The notes under the pieces were generated by a model, which saw only the letters and a program-made list of their open reading frames with translations, did not search any database and was not told the origin of the DNA. The translations under genes were made by a program, and so were the position numbers. Below, piece after piece: positions 13,103 to 26,637 of a DNA stretch of 64,000 nt; the stretch's first letter is position 1; each line of letters begins with the position of its first letter. Where the stretch lies: NCBI GenBank assembly GCA_947561715.1, contig OX387203.1, positions 5,642,001-5,706,000 of the forward strand, given 5' to 3'. This stretch comes from Ascidia mentula (taxonomy: Eukaryota; Chordata; Ascidiacea; Phlebobranchia; Ascidiidae).

Positions 13103-16100
13103 CCAAGCTAAAGCTGACTCCTGTGGATTTTATAACATTCATTTTCCGTTGGTTGGCTTGTTTTGTGCATTTCTACTGAAGGTTTGTTTGTTATATAACA
13201 TAACATAATGGTACATAGCCTATGGAATGTAGTGACAGTTAGTGAGGGCCATCAAATATTTGGTATAAAGCGTACAGGTATGTATAACGTCCAATGGAAT
13301 CTCAAGTCTCAACTACAGGAGCATCAACGTCTAGTCATGCCATATCAACGTTGTTGCATGAATATGCTTATGAATGATTCAAATGGTAGATGCAAAGTGG
13401 ATGTTAGAGTGACGGACGCGGCAGATTCAAGAAGGAAATGAATCAGACTTGAAGGCAGAATGCTTTACAAACACTGCACTGTTGCTGTTTACATCTTTTT
13501 GTTTTGTTTTCATCTGTTTGGTTGTGGTCAAAATTATACCTTCCGCTCAATTCGGTTGTTGCAGCTAAATTTGCTTTAACTGCAAGGGAATTTACGTTCA
13601 TTATGAACATATTCAAATAACGTTATTTAAAATTGCACACAAATTCCCGACACAGCTTTTAAAGGCCTTCCACTGTTCGAGAACCAAATCTTGCTTGAGG
13701 TATAGCATATGGTCCTGGTAAATGCAAAGCGAGGCTTATTCCTTGCAACAACTTAGCAGTACAACATAAGTTTGTGCTGCGATTTGAAGCATTGTTTTGG
13801 ATATTAAGAAGCTTCCTGTTTGCCATTTATACAAACGTTTTTTGATTGTTTGAAAGTGGGATACAGTTTTTCTCTTATATACAGCATTTGGGGAACCCTG
13901 TTTGTTGTTTTCCATTAGGCTGGTCATCTCACACTATTGATGATTTGATGCATGTATGGCCATCAAAATCGTTGTCTCTATGTCGTCAATTTAAATAAGG
14001 TTGCGCGACGTTTAAATTAGAAACGTCTTCTTCAGTTATTTGTGGACAACAAGAAATGAAAAAAACAACAATATGCTTACGTAATGTATTAGTGAGTGAT
14101 TTAACCAATAACTGGTGGTTTAGTTGTATGAAGAATGCCACGACAACATGACGGTCTATGTTGTCGCTTATAACGTCACGTGACCTGGGCAATGTAGCGT
14201 TCATTGTACAGTGGTCTGACAAAGTATGCCAGATATGAGCCTCAAAATGCTGTTTTTGCATTAAGATTCACATGGCTGAATTTTTCAAGGAAGCTTTGTA
14301 GCTTCACGCCTCTATCATAAATTAGCTTAAAAACACCTGTAACACTACTACATATAATTATCACAGTGACAAAGGGTGCGTTTGTAAAAAAGAATAATGA
14401 AAAAGTAATAAGCAGTTATCTTTCCAATGTTACTTAAATGTGGCGAATGTCAAAAAGAATGTAAAGTAACACTGACTGCATTCCCGGTTTGCATAGTCTT
14501 TGCAAGTCAACTTAAGATAGACGACCGAAACTGATCTCCGGCAACAAACGGAAACTTGTGCAATACAAGGAAGTACGCGATCGAGAGCCTACGCTCAAAG
14601 TCTGAGCGTGCATGATTTGTTCTTTCACAAGCTCTACCATATATGTTTGTGGCAAACATGCAAACATAAGTCGTTTACGTAAACGCCCACGGTTAACATG
14701 GAATTTTCATCAAATAGTTGGTATGTTTGTCTCTTATGGCATATAGTAAATGATACTGTTAGATATGACAGTTGTAATGGACACAATATGTCACCGAATT
14801 GGAGCGCCGCATTTGTAAAGCTTATCTTACGAATGCCATGGCGTTATTATGAGTTTCGTATTTGTTTAACCTGATATAAACGAACCCAAATTCCTATGAA
14901 AATGAGTGCAACATAAATAAACAATATTTACAGATGGTAAAGTGGATTGGGCACCTCTTAAAGCTAACCTACGCGAATTCGTTGACTTCATCTCAAAACC
15001 AAATGTTCGTCTTGGTCGACAGAAGTTGGGCCCGGCGTAGATAAAACAAGTGCTACACAAATTTACGTCCTAAAATCGCCAAAGTCATCTGGCACTGTGC
15101 AACAATCCAGTTGAAACGTATCCTACAAATGTATGAACACTTGAATGATTGGGAGGGGTTTGCCAAGTTTTTGGTAGGAAGTGTAACCACATGCAAGTTC
15201 TTGGCCGAAAAACATAATTGCCAAAAACAATAGTTTCTTGCTTTCAAAAGCCTCAGATTATATACCTCGGTCTTGGACACAAAAACGTATCAGAGAATTC
15301 GCAGAACTGAGTAATGGTGGGTCAAAATTCAAAAGTGACAACACTTAAGAGTGATATCAAAAACAACAAACTTCCTCAGATGCGGCCTATGAGTGTATAA
15401 AAGTTCCACATCGTTACCCGGAAAACCGTGTTTACTTTTCAGGGGAGTAGGAATTGTCAACGAAATTCCTTTTTATCCGGTTCCTGGTAACACAGTAGAG
15501 AGAATTTTTTTACTGCTATACATGAAAAAACCTATCCCGGAGCTGCCCTGCCTGCCTACACAAACAAGTAGACGTTTGCTTGGAGCAAGTTGGCAAACAA
15601 GAATGCTTGGGGAATGTAGATAACGACCATTAAAAGGTTAATGATCTATAGAACAGGCCTTTGAACAAACAAACGTTGGTATAGCGGAGGTAGGCAAACT
15701 CCATCGGATTTCGCAGAGGCATTAAACTGCGGTAAAGCACTTTCACATACTTAACAGCGTTATAAGCCAGTCGCGCTGATTGTACTGCCTACTTGTAAAC
15801 GTAATTTCGTTGGTCATTTATTCAACCATCAGGTTTTCCAACTTTTGCCAAACTTGTTAAGGTGCGATTTAAATACATGCACAGTCGCAATCAAGTTACA
15901 ATAAGAATCAAGTAATTGTAATCACGTCCGTTTCCTTTGGAAGTTTTTAGACGACACTAATAGACACATATCTGCAAACATGTATCAACATTTAAGGCAT
16001 TTTTTCTTCCAAACATCCTAAAAGGATTAAAAGTTCCATAGTGTAAAGTTGCTTAACAATACTTTAAAATGTTTACTACACAAAACATACATGTATTTTA

Positions 16101-16851
16101 TATGTATTCCTGTTAGCGGTTATCTCTGACTAAACGGTTTGTTCTTTGATTTCAGTCACTCATATATTTGAGGATTAGAACGATTTTTGATTGCCAAAGT
16201 GCTGAATACAACATCCGCAAGCAACAACATGATTTACGACCAAACAATAATGTCGTCTGCAAGGCGCGCAGGGAATATTTGAATGCTGTGAAATTCCGAG
16301 GTATGAACAAGCCAGAAATAATGTGGCACCACAACTGTGGTTTTAATGTAGGTTCTTTAGCCAAGATAAACACGCAAAATTCTCCTAATCCTCGCGTAAT
16401 ATAACCGTTTGATTATGAATCCAGCATTTGCGTTTAACTTTTTAGACAGTACGAACGTTTCATTACTTTATTACTGCTGATTCTATTCCATGAGAAAATG
16501 ATGCTAACGTAAATGAAATCGATATTTCCAAAGGAATTAGTCAGTTGACATGAATCAGAGACTCATCGCCTTGGTAAAATCTATTACTGTATAACAAATT
16601 GCAGCAAAGAAAACCAAGCGAATTTTTGTGTCCAACAACACATCAGATACTTCTCAATCTATCAACTTTCAAAAACAAATACTTTATTCAAATATCAGAA
16701 TTACATCTGGGGGTGTATGGCATTTTCACCTTCAAGCGCGCATAGCTAAAACAACGTTAAAGTAATACCAGCATATTTTTGCATAGCACGGCAGGATCGC
16801 CTATTTGCGCAGGCCCTTTATATTTGGCGATCTCGGCTCTTGTATTTTCAT

Positions 16852-16909
16852 CATTAGGTTAATAGACTTCGCAGCTAAGGCATTAGGTTCACAGGCTTCG
16901 TAGCTAAAA
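16852..16909 (+). repeat. Diverged 29-bp tandem repeat
   Basis: Two adjacent 29-bp units, 16852-16880 and 16881-16909, both begin cattaggtt and carry cttcg-agctaa; they differ at about seven positions. This is older than the perfect duplication at 12.1 kb. Confidence 0.75.
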
Positions 16910-19506
16910 TAATGTTGTGTTGGTTGTCGATCGTTTTATGTAAATTACAGTGAAGGCGAAGCGATTTCTTCGGTAAAAAGTACGCGATAATGCATTATGT
17001 CCATACATGATTTTATCAGTGTATGACGACGAATTGTTCGAAATTTGAATATTACATCTGACATTCAGAGTATTCTGACCTGCGGGCGCAAACAACCAAC
17101 AGAATGTTTTGTTTTATGAATAAACCCACTAAAATCGATACTCAATTGCTTTTAGAGAGAAAAAAACACAACGAATATACTGCGACAGCAGTTGCTCCAA
17201 AGTAATTCCCATTACAGCATTGATTTTTACTCTCTTTCCAATGTCAAACAAAAGCAAACAATATTGTGCATGCGTTAAGTATCATACGTTACATACAGCT
17301 TTGTTCACACCAAAAAATGTTCGTTAAGCGGTTATGTGTTGTTGGCCTTGTTGTAAGTTTGATAACCCATCAAACACTTGAAGAAAAACATTTTATTTAG
17401 TATGATATTATTCAGGGGCTCAAACAATATTCATACTGACTGTTGAAAAATAAAATGTATGACAGAAATTCGGTTGCAGCAAAACCGCAAAACAACAAAA
17501 ACCACAAAATAAAATTACATACGGGTCGAAATTAACACTGAAAATGTAGTCTAATGTAGGTTCATTATACAATTGATAGCCATAAGCCTATACGTGACAT
17601 TTATGTGTCTGTCATAGGTGATAATAGCTGATATCCGTTTGAATACCGACGCCTAGACGTGCTGGCTTTTCCTGGTATTTGTTGCGCAATGGGTGACACG
17701 TCAGGCGAAATGCTATACGAGTCACAATGAATAGGCTGCGGGAGCGAAGACACAAAAGGCTGTACTGTGTTAACAGTGCACAACAACCACACTGGAAAAG
17801 AGAGTTCCTTGGTGAGGTTAAAACGCTTCGTTAGTTCACGAGTAAAACAAGTTACTGAATCGCTTTAGCCTTTCCTGGAAATACACATTTATGTAACCTA
17901 TCGCGCTTGGAAATGCATATGTTGTTGCAAAATATAGAAGCTAGCATACTTGGATAATTGTTTAGTTTCGATTTCGGCTACCCTGGCACACGTGCCAAGT
18001 TTGGGTGGCAGTTTGATTGACTATTTTTGGCATCCCACGTGATTTACAGCTAATATTCCAATAGCGCATTGCCATACGCCCGGGATTGTGTTGGGAGAAA
18101 GGTTGAAAAATGTCTAATATCAGGGGTTGTATGAATGTACCCATTAGAATAAAAGACGCTGAGGTTTACTAAAAAAAGGTAAACATATTTAGGTCTGCGT
18201 ATATTTTGGTTCACATTTTCACATAATTTGTAACCATGACACGTACGAAAGTTTGCCAACCTGTGGTGCAATGTATAGGGCGCGACCATTATACATATGC
18301 AAATATATCATCCCATCAATATGCATCCTTATGAAAATTTAAAATATATTTAGTGTGTGACGTTTTTATCGACAAATGAAGGACGCTGCTGCAGCCCCAG
18401 CTATGTGTGTGAAGATTTGTCATAAAAGTTGACCTTTCTATGTTGATCTATATTTTGATATCACGTCAGCCTAATGCTTTTGAAATATAAACCAATGTTT
18501 TAAAATTTAAGGTTTCGAAAGTTTACTTGAAAGTACATGACAGATTTGTACCAGGCATATAAGAAAGTTAATTTATTGTTGCAATACGACAAAAGAACAT
18601 TTGGCATTCGGCCTTTGTACACCTTCGTTATTGAATTTTTGATATCAAACCAAACTCGAAAAAAGTATCACATCAATGCAAACAACTGCGTTTTAAGAAA
18701 ATGTAGCACTTTTTGACTTGCAAGAACCATATTGTGAACACGTAATGGAAGGTTAAATTAGTAGGTACAAATGAGATTTCGTTAGGTTGTACTTAATTGT
18801 TTGCAAGCTATAAAAAATTGGTTGTTTTTGCAACCAGGAAAAAGTTGTTGTTTTTGGTTTTTAATTGGCTGCAAACCTGTTTTTTAACTTTTTATCTTGC
18901 AAATTTGTACGATCAATGTCTTCATAAAAGCTTCGAGTGTTTTGTAAATGATAAATATCCGAACAACATATTTGCTCGCGAAAATTCTTCTTCATGACAA
19001 AGCCTTCATTGTGCGTGTCATTCATACCAGACAGGAGGCAAGCTCATTTTGACAAACTATAAAGCACTGTGACCATTCGAAGGCAATTGTGCGTATAAGC
19101 TTCAAGATAGTATGCGGTTAACCTTATCTTTAAAGTACCACATCTACAGAGTGAACTAAACTTGTCATGAAAACAGCAAGTCTGGGAAAAGATAGATCAT
19201 GTCTACTCAAACAACACAGATTACCGAAGTTTATGTAGTTGCCATTGTCTTACATAATTTCCTTATTCGACGTATATCCGCACATATTGTTTTTTAATAT
19301 ATTTCTCCATATGTCAGCCGCATTGACTCAAACTGTGGCACCTTTAACTTTCTATACCACAGCGATTCCAAAGTAGGCTCCGCGGAACCATTGGGATCCA
19401 TAAAAAATACGAAAGGTTCCATGAGCTACTTTTTTAGTTGTAGGCGACAACTTAAATGTAAAAATGGCTTTGAGCAGAGGGGCAGTGTAGTTTACTTTAA
19501 GATTCC

Positions 19507-19561
19507 AATTTTTTTCCACGTATCGATGGCGTAAAATTTTTTCCACGTATCGATGGCGTAA
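19507..19561 (+). repeat. Near-perfect 27/28-bp tandem duplication
   Basis: Units at 19507-19534 and 19535-19561 share tccacgtatcgatggcgtaa and differ by one T in a homopolymer run. Confidence 0.9.
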
Positions 19562-22500
19562 AAAATAAGTATAATTAAAACAATATGAAAACAATATTGT
19601 GTAATAAGTTGGTAATGAACACAGTCTCATTTTTACATGGTTATCGACATTCTCTGACGTTTAATGGCGATATTTATACCAATGATAATGATTTTCCGAA
19701 ATGAAAAGACTGCTGTTCCATTTTGGTTTGAGAAGAGAAAGAGTTGAGGCGAAATACGTTTGAGACCGTCAGAAAAAGCATCAGATGTATGAAATCTGTA
19801 CCCGTTTGCCCTTGAGATAACGACACTTAGTTCCCACTTGTTCTGTCACGTAACGTTTTGAAGGGAAGGAAGGTTAAACGCCTTTGGGTAATTCTTTGGT
19901 AAAACGAAAACAACATATCGTAGGTTATGGGTTGTATTTCAATATTATCACCTATTTCTAACACCAAAGTATATCTAGTATTCAAACAAGTGTTTCTAAA
20001 AAGGGGCAGGCTTAGAAAAGTTTTAAAGATTGTGGTAATGCGTTTTTTGAAACGAGGGCAGGTACATGATCTAAAATATCACAAGTCGCATATCACAAGT
20101 TTGAACATACGAAGACAGGAGAAGTTAACAAATCTTCGTAAAACAACATTTCAAATACAACAATCATTGCAAGATAAGTTATACTGACTTCAAAGTTCCA
20201 ACGCCTCGTCTGAACTGATGCCAAAGGACAGAAAATACAGGCTGTTAATGTTGACCTTATTTGTAGCGCAACCCCGGCAATTTAGGGCGAAACCTTGAAA
20301 GGTCAGCAGGGCGTTACCTTCCACGAGTTGCCTCCAACCGATAGTTAATGTTTGCTGTGACGTGGCAAGTACAAAGTTGACATGCGACGACCTTCAAACG
20401 CTGGGAAAAAAGGCATACATGAGCCCACAGGACTGATGATCCACGAGCCAATAAAGATCGTTAAACATTTTTGAAATACATATATAGCAGTCATCCCAGT
20501 TTTCAAATAAAGCAATTTAAAATTGTGTGGGCGCATCATTATCGTATGTTACGTACTTTTGTATACGAAGACTTTTCTCCGCATAACGCGATCGTTACAG
20601 GTCAAATTGGCATTGGCATGAGGTATTGCATGCGAAACCACAATGGTCATTTTCCAAGCGAATACGTTTCCTTCGGTACAGACGTCATTACTTTGATACC
20701 ATTTTTGTCTTGACGTGTCAAAAAATGCTGGTTAAGCGTTCTGATTTGGAAATGTCGCAATGCTTAGCAGGATGTTTTAGAACAGGATTGTCATTGAAAT
20801 GATATGTGTAAGCATAAATCAATATGATATAACCTACAATTATAATTGGATATGTCATGCTGTACCCTTGTAAATCACTAAGACTTTGTGTGATAAGCAA
20901 AGTGGAGCCAATAATATGAATTGTGTATAAGCTTCATCTGCATGCAACTTGCACAATTTGTGTGATAAGTTTGCAACAAACAAAACCAGTAGGACAACAA
21001 TTTCGTTGGTTTGACATATGCTTATATTTCGATACACACCAGCGATAACGGAAGACCGTTAACTTCCTGTGTGTGAGTGTGTGTGTATGTGTGCAATCAT
21101 TTTGTTTACATTTCTAATCGGCTAACTTTGTATTTATATGACAAACCCAATTTAGTGCACGAACTGCAGTGCTGTTGACGAAGTATGATAAGGTCCACAA
21201 TGCTTTGTGGTCCATATTGGACCATTAATCCGAAGTACACCGATACACACATGCTATGGGTCACAGCGAATTGACAGTGTGTCAAAACTTCGAAATACTA
21301 AGTACTCTTGGTTGGACAATAACTGACCATTCCAATCCTGTATATTGCTTCTCTTTGCGGTTTACGTTTTTTGTACCCAACCACGTAAAAGTATAATCTA
21401 CACATGCTCACATGTTTTACAGCAAATTGACAACGAATGTGTGGTCGTTGATTCATGGAAAACCACCCAACTGTTTCGATCCTAACGATACTAAAAAAAC
21501 GAAGACTTAATTAAACTGGCCATATTTCGAGCATCAAAGTCAACTACTAAAAATTCGACATACGCACCAAAATCCGGGATGTTGTTTTAGAAGGTTTTCC
21601 GCTTGAAATGTTGCGCCACAATGACCGTAACGCAAGGAAATGTCAGTTGAAATAAAATCCTCTTTACCCTTTTTGGAAAACCAGCAGCAATGAGTTACAT
21701 TTTGATTGACAGCTGCGACAACGAGGCAATATATTAAAATACGAAGACCTTTCTTTGAAAACATTTTCTGCCCCGTGCATCGTTTAAATAAGGTTCAATG
21801 GCTACGATGTGAGTGAACCTAACGATTGAAATACGATAACTGAGTAGTAAGGGGCTTCGCAATAGGGCGATCTCGCCTTGTCATGCGATAGCGTAAAACA
21901 CTTGCGTCGTTTAACTAAACAACACAAATCGACAAAAAGACTCGTTTACAAGAGAAATGTGGTCACTGATGGTATTTTTCAACACGTGTAGCATTTATCG
22001 GTGTAAACATCTCAATTTATCAGCGACATAGAGCTTTTTGTGGGACGTAACATGTACGGGTAAAGTCACCAACAAAAATTAGGCTATTTTATTCATGAAG
22101 AATTTGCAATAAGCTTTTCGAAACTACTTCGGAAATAAATAGGAAATTGATTTCGTGTGAAAGCGACTTGCTCTATGCTTTGGAATGGCTCCAGCGGAGT
22201 AAAGAAGATTGTCCATTAAATGATGAACCCTGTATGGAAGTTTTATTTAGTAATGCTGACATAAAACCTTGTTAAAGGTACATGCATATATATAGATATT
22301 ATGCAGGCATCAGAAAAATTTGTATGGCACTTAACGTCACATCAATGTTATTTATAGCTGCCCTGACAGACACGACCTATAATTAATGCAGTGCTGCACG
22401 ATGATTGTACGTTTAAATTAAAAGTTTCTGGAGCCATGACATGACCCCAGAAATACATGTGATTCCTGTGGCACTGCGGGGTATATTTTGAATTTGTTTA

Positions 22501-22979
22501 TCCGACATTTCTTTGACATGCCCCTGCCATCTAGGAAACTGCAATTCACTTCAAACGCAAGATTCGCAATGTGGTTACCTACGTTATTTTGTCAGCCAAA
22601 TTACGCCAACAAGATTCATTTCTATTGGTTTGAAGGATATACGACCAATAATCCATTGCGTGGGAGGGCAATCTCAGTATGGTTGGCGGGGCGCCCGACT
22701 GTTTTAGTGGACAAGCTCGAATGGCTTACAAACACGAAATTCCGCTGCTTTGGCTGTGTACAAAAGCCAACTCGTATTTGCCCATACAATTAACGAAGGT
22801 GGCAAGTTTGCACCGGCTCACAGGTTTGATAGGTGGGTGTAGATTTGTGCTGTGAGCAACACGTTTGTGTGTATTTGTAAACTGCACACTTTAAAATATG
22901 CAAACGTAAACGTCTGAGGTCTTATTTGCCATTAATTATTCAGTGTACTGCTGATGGATCGACCAAAAAACGATAGTAA

Positions 22980-23310
22980 AGCAAGGCGCTTCTGGTTCGT
23001 CTGTGATGGGACGTGAGTGTCACGGTTTAAAACATCCAGCACAAGGAAAACGAGTCGTTTGTGGAGACGCGTTTGGCCTTGCGCTTGACGCGGGGAGTGT
23101 GTACAAGCAAAAGTAACAACCCATAACGCCGTCATGCCACGAAGGTCGGTCACGTGACGCAGATTAAACGAGCGCTCAACGGCAGCGAAGGAAAAACGCA
23201 GTGGCGGGTGGAGCTATGACAGGAAAGCGCAAAAAGAAGAGAAAAGAAGGATGAGTGAGAAGCGTCAACAAGGTATTGTGTGTGCGTGCGCGCGACGCCC
23301 TATGGGTAAA
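22980..23310. promoter_or_regulatory. GC/CpG-richer patch in the gene-poor region
   Basis: About 330 bp of clearly higher GC and CpG content than its flanks, with a cacgtgacg (E-box/CRE-like) string near 23150 and a purine-rich stretch ending caacaag-gtattg near 23272 that could be a splice donor on the plus strand. It may be a promoter, enhancer or noncoding first exon. There is no transcript evidence in the sequence. Confidence 0.2.
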
Positions 23311-24360
23311 ATGTCCTTCGTACTAAGAGAGAACCCTGTAAAGAACAATACATAGCTCCAGTAATTGAAACTGCGCACTCCTTGGTGAAATAACAAGCCT
23401 ATCGTCGCTAGGAGATCCTAACGACGCCGATGTTGCCTCCGATGTTTTTGTAACAACAACTGAGATTTTGTTTCATTTTACAATACAACACATGTGATAT
23501 ATGCTGTCGAAGAAGTCATACCAGTTTCTCTAGTGTTCGGTTGTAAATGCAAACCACAACGGTTTACTTTTACGACCGTTGGTAAAAATATTTTAAACGG
23601 AACAGTTTTGCCGATTAAATAAAACGTTTGGTCGTTTCTTTAATCCGGAGCAATGAAATATACCGTGGGCAGATTTTATTTGAATTTTTTTATTGGCAAC
23701 AGCTTTTGAGACTTCGTTACAAACATCTATTATGTATCGCACCAAAAGCCCAACTTTTAACAATGCGACAAAAAGGGCACTTTGGAGCACCAACAATATA
23801 ACGGATTCGCTAATTATGGACGCGCATAGTGTATTGTAACGTTTCACGCCGTGCAAATTTCCATTCAATCGTTTTACAAGCCCAATGATGAATAGTTTAT
23901 GTTCGTGTTCACCGAGTCACCAAACAGTGAGACGAATCATGCGTGCAGCTTATAGTCGACAGTGCAACACAAGCAGCTTGAGCTGTAGTTTCGTTTTATT
24001 CGACAACAATGGCGCATATGGGTGCAGACCGAAGTGGGCGTTTTGGTGGCAACGTTCAACCATTGTTTGGCGACCCAAGAACCCGAAGGTCATCGAGAGC
24101 GCCAGCAAAGTGAAAACTAGCGTGCAGTTGGGTGCACACTTCGGTTACACCAGACCTGGACAACTACGAATCATTATCAGCAACGGCATATATTAAGGCC
24201 AACGTATCTTTGATGTTGATTTAAATCGTGTGGTTTCTGCAAACAATAACACCGTTTTTAATAACAGAATTGGCCCTTTCTCCGTATAAATCCAAAAGGT
24301 AGCGTAACAACATGTTTCAATAGAAGTCTGAACACACTTGTGACAACTAACACTATACGG

Positions 24361-24412
24361 GGTGTGTACACGCACTGTTTCGACCTGTAAGGTCTCATCA
24401 GTGCAGCTGTTG
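24361..24412 (-). ncRNA. Hammerhead ribozyme-like repeat, copy A
   Basis: On the minus strand: CTGATGA (24401-24395), a perfect 5-bp stem II (GACCT/AGGTC, 24394-24382) and GAAA (24381-24378). These are the hammerhead core elements in the right order and spacing. The stem III region (CAGTGCGTGTACAC) and the stem I partner do not close as well as in the copy at 39.6 kb, so cleavage activity is doubtful. Same family as the copies at 26.6 and 39.6 kb. Confidence 0.6.
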
Positions 24413-26451
24413 ACAGTGGACAGTGCAGCTCTCCAATATTATGGCTTTTTTTGCACATATAACACTATACAGTTTTCACACATGATAGCGTTACTGGATT
24501 TGAATCCGTATATGACTGTGTTCCACATCGTGCTGCGTAGCTGGTTTGTTAGCTTTCGCAAGTGATAAAACGAAGTAACGCTAAAATATGAACGTCAAGG
24601 GAGAATTGCGCTCGCCGTTTTAAAGTTAAATACGAAACTGTGCACCGTCTTGACACTTCGTGTGGTTGCGTGACCGGGAACCACTCTCAGGGCACACTTT
24701 GTCTGTGTCAGCACTTTCAGAAAAGTAAAGCGTTGTTTCGAAGATATTCGCATCAATATCGCAACTCGAAAATTATTTGTCATTCAGACAACCCCGAAAT
24801 AAATACCGAAAGAATAAAAGTCGCTTTGCTTTGATATTTCCTTTGTGCCAGACCCCTTTTGTGTATAGGACAAACAAAGTGACAAAGTTAAGCGTCAGCA
24901 GTAAAATTTAAGCAAATCGGTTGTTCGTCCTAATGTAGGAAAAAACTGTACAACGAATGAAACCCTGACGTCAATATTATAATTCAATTTTCAATAAAAG
25001 CAGTGCACAAGCAAGCATATAGTCAATATTATATTGAGCTTTTATTTTAACGTTGTTTCAGACCATAAGCTATGGGATTTTTTTCAGAACTATAGGCATG
25101 ACCACACAATCAGTGCGGCGCACCACGGTTCCATAGATATCGAAATAATACCATAATTTCCGTCGTACACGATTTCCATGGCACTTGCTTTCAAATGCTT
25201 ACAATCTCATGTGATCACCAAAACATGTTTTTCGCACCGGCAATTTTTTCCCGCTCAACGGCCTTGGTAAAAACGCATTAAACTGAAGTTATAAGACGAA
25301 CAGCAGTAAGGGAAAGTGTTGCGCGGTTTCGAAGAGATCTGAAACAGACGGCAACGCAACGATATCAGTAGAAAGTTTCTGTCAGAACAATTCCCGCTTT
25401 GTTATCAGCACATGTTTGCGAAAAAAGACGAATTATTCTAGAAATATGAACCCAGCAGAAGTGCCTTTCAAATACACGACAAATATTTAACTAATCAGAA
25501 CCTAACCTGTAGTTTCGACAACTTGCCGCAAATTAAAGGATATTTAACACGTTTTTGAAAACGCAACATAAATGTTTGAATGATGAGGTAAAGTGTTATC
25601 CACATAACAGTTTGTTCTGTGGCCACAGTTTTATCTCAAGATCAAGATAAAATACTAAGAACTGTTTTGCCAGCACTAACAACAGACACGGTCCGAATTG
25701 TTTGTCAAAAATGTGGTCGGATCCGAGCAAACAGTGGTTAATAAGTACCAGAAACTGTTGCAGATCGTTGCGTGTTGGTTGTCACAAAATCACTCAGCGA
25801 GGACAAAATGTCTCCAGCAGGTTGGTGAGTAAACAATCTGACAAACATCGGGATTTGAACCATAGCTTAAACTACAGGATTAAATTCAACGTAGGTGCAT
25901 CGTTGAAACTTGGGTTGAGAAAGAGTACAATACAGAGGTGTAAAAACAAACAAAATACGCTACAGCTGCCAACTGCGTTAACAAAATATCGTGACCGTGG
26001 AACACGTGTTACAATTTCAAGGTCATGTGATTAGGACCGCTACAAGTTCTAAGTTTGTTAAAAAAATTACATGTTGGACAACTGGTGCTGTAATTTAACC
26101 TATGGTGTCGCCAGGGAGTGGTGAAAAAGAGCCTTGTCCCTCCATCATTTAACTAATGAGTTTATTCAAATGTACAATTAGTGGCCCTAACACCTTGTCG
26201 TAAGCAGCCTTAATCGTTTCTGATGTCTTAGTCTTAGACTCTCATTGTCAATTATACCCCAAAATTATTTGGCTTCTACCAAAAGTTAGGGAGTGGCTGA
26301 ATGCCATAGATTTTCAGCACGCTAATTTGGTTAAGGTGTGACTGTAGGATTAAGTTTTGTATGTTTTATACGAGTCTCGCATCTCCACTTAAGCGTTAAC
26401 CTATATCCTTATTATGTGGGTATAAGTTTAGAATATACTCTCTACACCAGT

Positions 26452-26500
26452 GGCCCTCAAACACTTTCGCGTGTGACGCATTTGGAAAAATTCACCCTAC
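26452..26500 (+). mobile_element. Possible hAT-type transposon terminus
   Basis: The string cagtggccctcaaac at about 26452 resembles the CAGTGGTTCTCAAAC end typical of Charlie-like hAT elements, and it runs on into gtgtgacgcattt. I found no matching opposite end in the flanking few kb, so this is at most a fragment. Confidence 0.3.
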
Positions 26501-26576
26501 CAATCACACATCTACATTCTTTTTCGGTACTTACAATGCTCTTCCCCAATTTTTTCAAAACCATTTACATTTAATG

Positions 26577-26637
26577 ACAGCTGCAGACAGGTGTACACAC
26601 TGTTTCGACCTGTAAGGTCTCATCAATGCAACTGGTG
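26577..26637 (-). ncRNA. Hammerhead ribozyme-like repeat, copy B
   Basis: Minus strand: stem I arm TGCA, TTGATGA (26626-26620), stem II GACCT/AGGTC, GAAA (26606-26603), stem III CAG...CTG with an inner GTG/CAC, GTC cleavage triplet, then TGCAGCTG completing about 8 bp of stem I. Every helix is intact. The one departure is the first core base, which is T instead of the invariant C of CTGATGA, so this copy is probably inactive. Confidence 0.65.

Larger units (their letters stand above)
12171..19506. other. Gene-poor region, part 2
   Basis: Apart from the fold-back at 12.8-13.1 kb and a tandem repeat at 16.85 kb, I see no gene, tRNA or recognisable transposon here. Open frames are all under 95 codons and carry no known motif. 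Confidence 0.4.

Noticed and set aside
25702-26034. 110-codon plus-strand ORF, longest in the gene-poor interval
   Set aside because: Basic, low-information composition with no recognisable motif, promoter or intron context; likely chance.
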